Source: Burhinus oedicnemus (Eukaryota > Chordata > Aves > Charadriiformes > Burhinidae). Taken from it: a stretch of 64,000 nt of DNA. This document shows positions 63,473 to 64,000 of the stretch, piece by piece. The stretch lies in assembly GCA_008921705.1 (NCBI GenBank), contig VFFE01007215.1, forward strand, positions 2,594,217 to 2,658,216, read 5' to 3'. Positions within the stretch are counted from its first letter, which is position 1. The number at the start of each line of letters is the position of its first letter. Made by a program: the position numbers and the translations under genes. A model generated the notes under the pieces. The model did no database searches and was not told where the DNA came from. It worked only from the letters and a program-made list of their open reading frames with translations.

Positions 63473-64000
63473 CTAGAGACAGAGGAAAAGAAAACTAAAA
63501 CTCTGAAATTCACAATTGCAATTTGTGCTTCTGGTACACCTAAAGACAAGGTATACTTATGCAAAGAGTATTTCTCAAGTTGGGAAAACTATAAAAACAC
63601 ATACAAGCATTTAGGAGAGCCAACAGATGGTATAAATGCCATTGTGATGTTCCTTGCAAAACTTTGTTCAGGCATGATTTTGCATTAGTACCATGTTTTC
63701 TTCAAATGCTGTTTCCACACTGTTCTTCCTACCAAATAGACTTCAGTGCTTAAGGGTTGCTTGTCCCTTTATTGACTCTTTCCCTCCATATGCCCCAAAC
63801 AGAGCTAACAATAATATATTATGAAGCTGAATGAGGCTGAAATTGAATCATTTCAGTTTGCCATTGCTCAAAGATGGTATCTGAATCACTGCAAAAATAC
63901 TAGGTCCTTTCTTTCACTTCAGTTCTTTTCACAGTGGCTGACGAAGAAACAGAGCTACGGGTCAAACTTATTGCATCATGACAAAAGGCTAGCCTTGGCA
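63473..64000 (-). other. MED23: MED23 intron, partial
   Basis: This is the downstream part of the intron before the first visible MED23 exon, ending in TCTCTAG on the minus strand. I looked for the preceding MED23 exon and did not find it, so it should lie beyond 64000. Confidence 0.7.

Noticed and set aside
1..64000. CRISPR arrays, operons, tRNA or rRNA genes
   Set aside because: The DNA is vertebrate nuclear; I saw no repeat-spacer array and no tRNA or rRNA signature on either strand.

Overview
The window looks like bird nuclear DNA. The clearest sign is at least seven copies of the avian CR1 non-LTR retrotransposon. Several end in the tell-tale ATTCTATG octamer tail, and two share the 3' end typical of bird CR1 (a GGTTGGACTTGATGATCTT-like stretch). 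The rest is AT-rich, intron-poor and nearly free of other repeats. I cannot name the species.

Only one gene can be identified. It is the 3' end of MED23 (Mediator complex subunit 23) on the minus strand, between about 56.8 kb and 63.5 kb. Five coding exons are visible: 63400-63472, 62119-62333, 61134-61254, 58577-58708 and 57728-57901. All have GT-AG borders with matching phases. Together they give the last ~237 residues and the stop codon. The 5' part of the gene lies beyond 64000. A 3'UTR of 0.3 to 0.95 kb follows the stop, and a CR1 copy sits in the largest visible intron.

The other 56-57 kb (1 to about 56.8 kb) is a gene desert in which I recognise no coding exon. It holds CR1 copies of different ages: a very old reverse-strand relic at 2.6-3.5 kb; a long reverse copy at 17.3-18.4 kb; a long forward copy at 25.3-27.3 kb with a dead reverse transcriptase; shorter 3' ends at 29.3, 30.6, 35.0 and 36.2 kb; and weaker traces at 22.5 and 34.5 kb. 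There is also an L2/CR1-like 3' tail at 51.9 kb. Simple repeats include a ~130-bp GGAA tract at 7.7 kb, a G-rich GGGGAA tract at 45.2 kb, T43 at 50.1 kb and A26 at 52.2 kb.

In human, ARG1 lies just downstream of MED23, converging on it, and AKAP7 lies further out. I see no ARG1 exon in the corresponding interval here, which fits the loss of the hepatic urea cycle in uricotelic birds. I found no convincing undescribed system. The best leads are the missing ARG1, a possible minus-strand terminal exon at 53.4-53.6 kb, and a few AT-rich noncoding blocks that could be regulatory.
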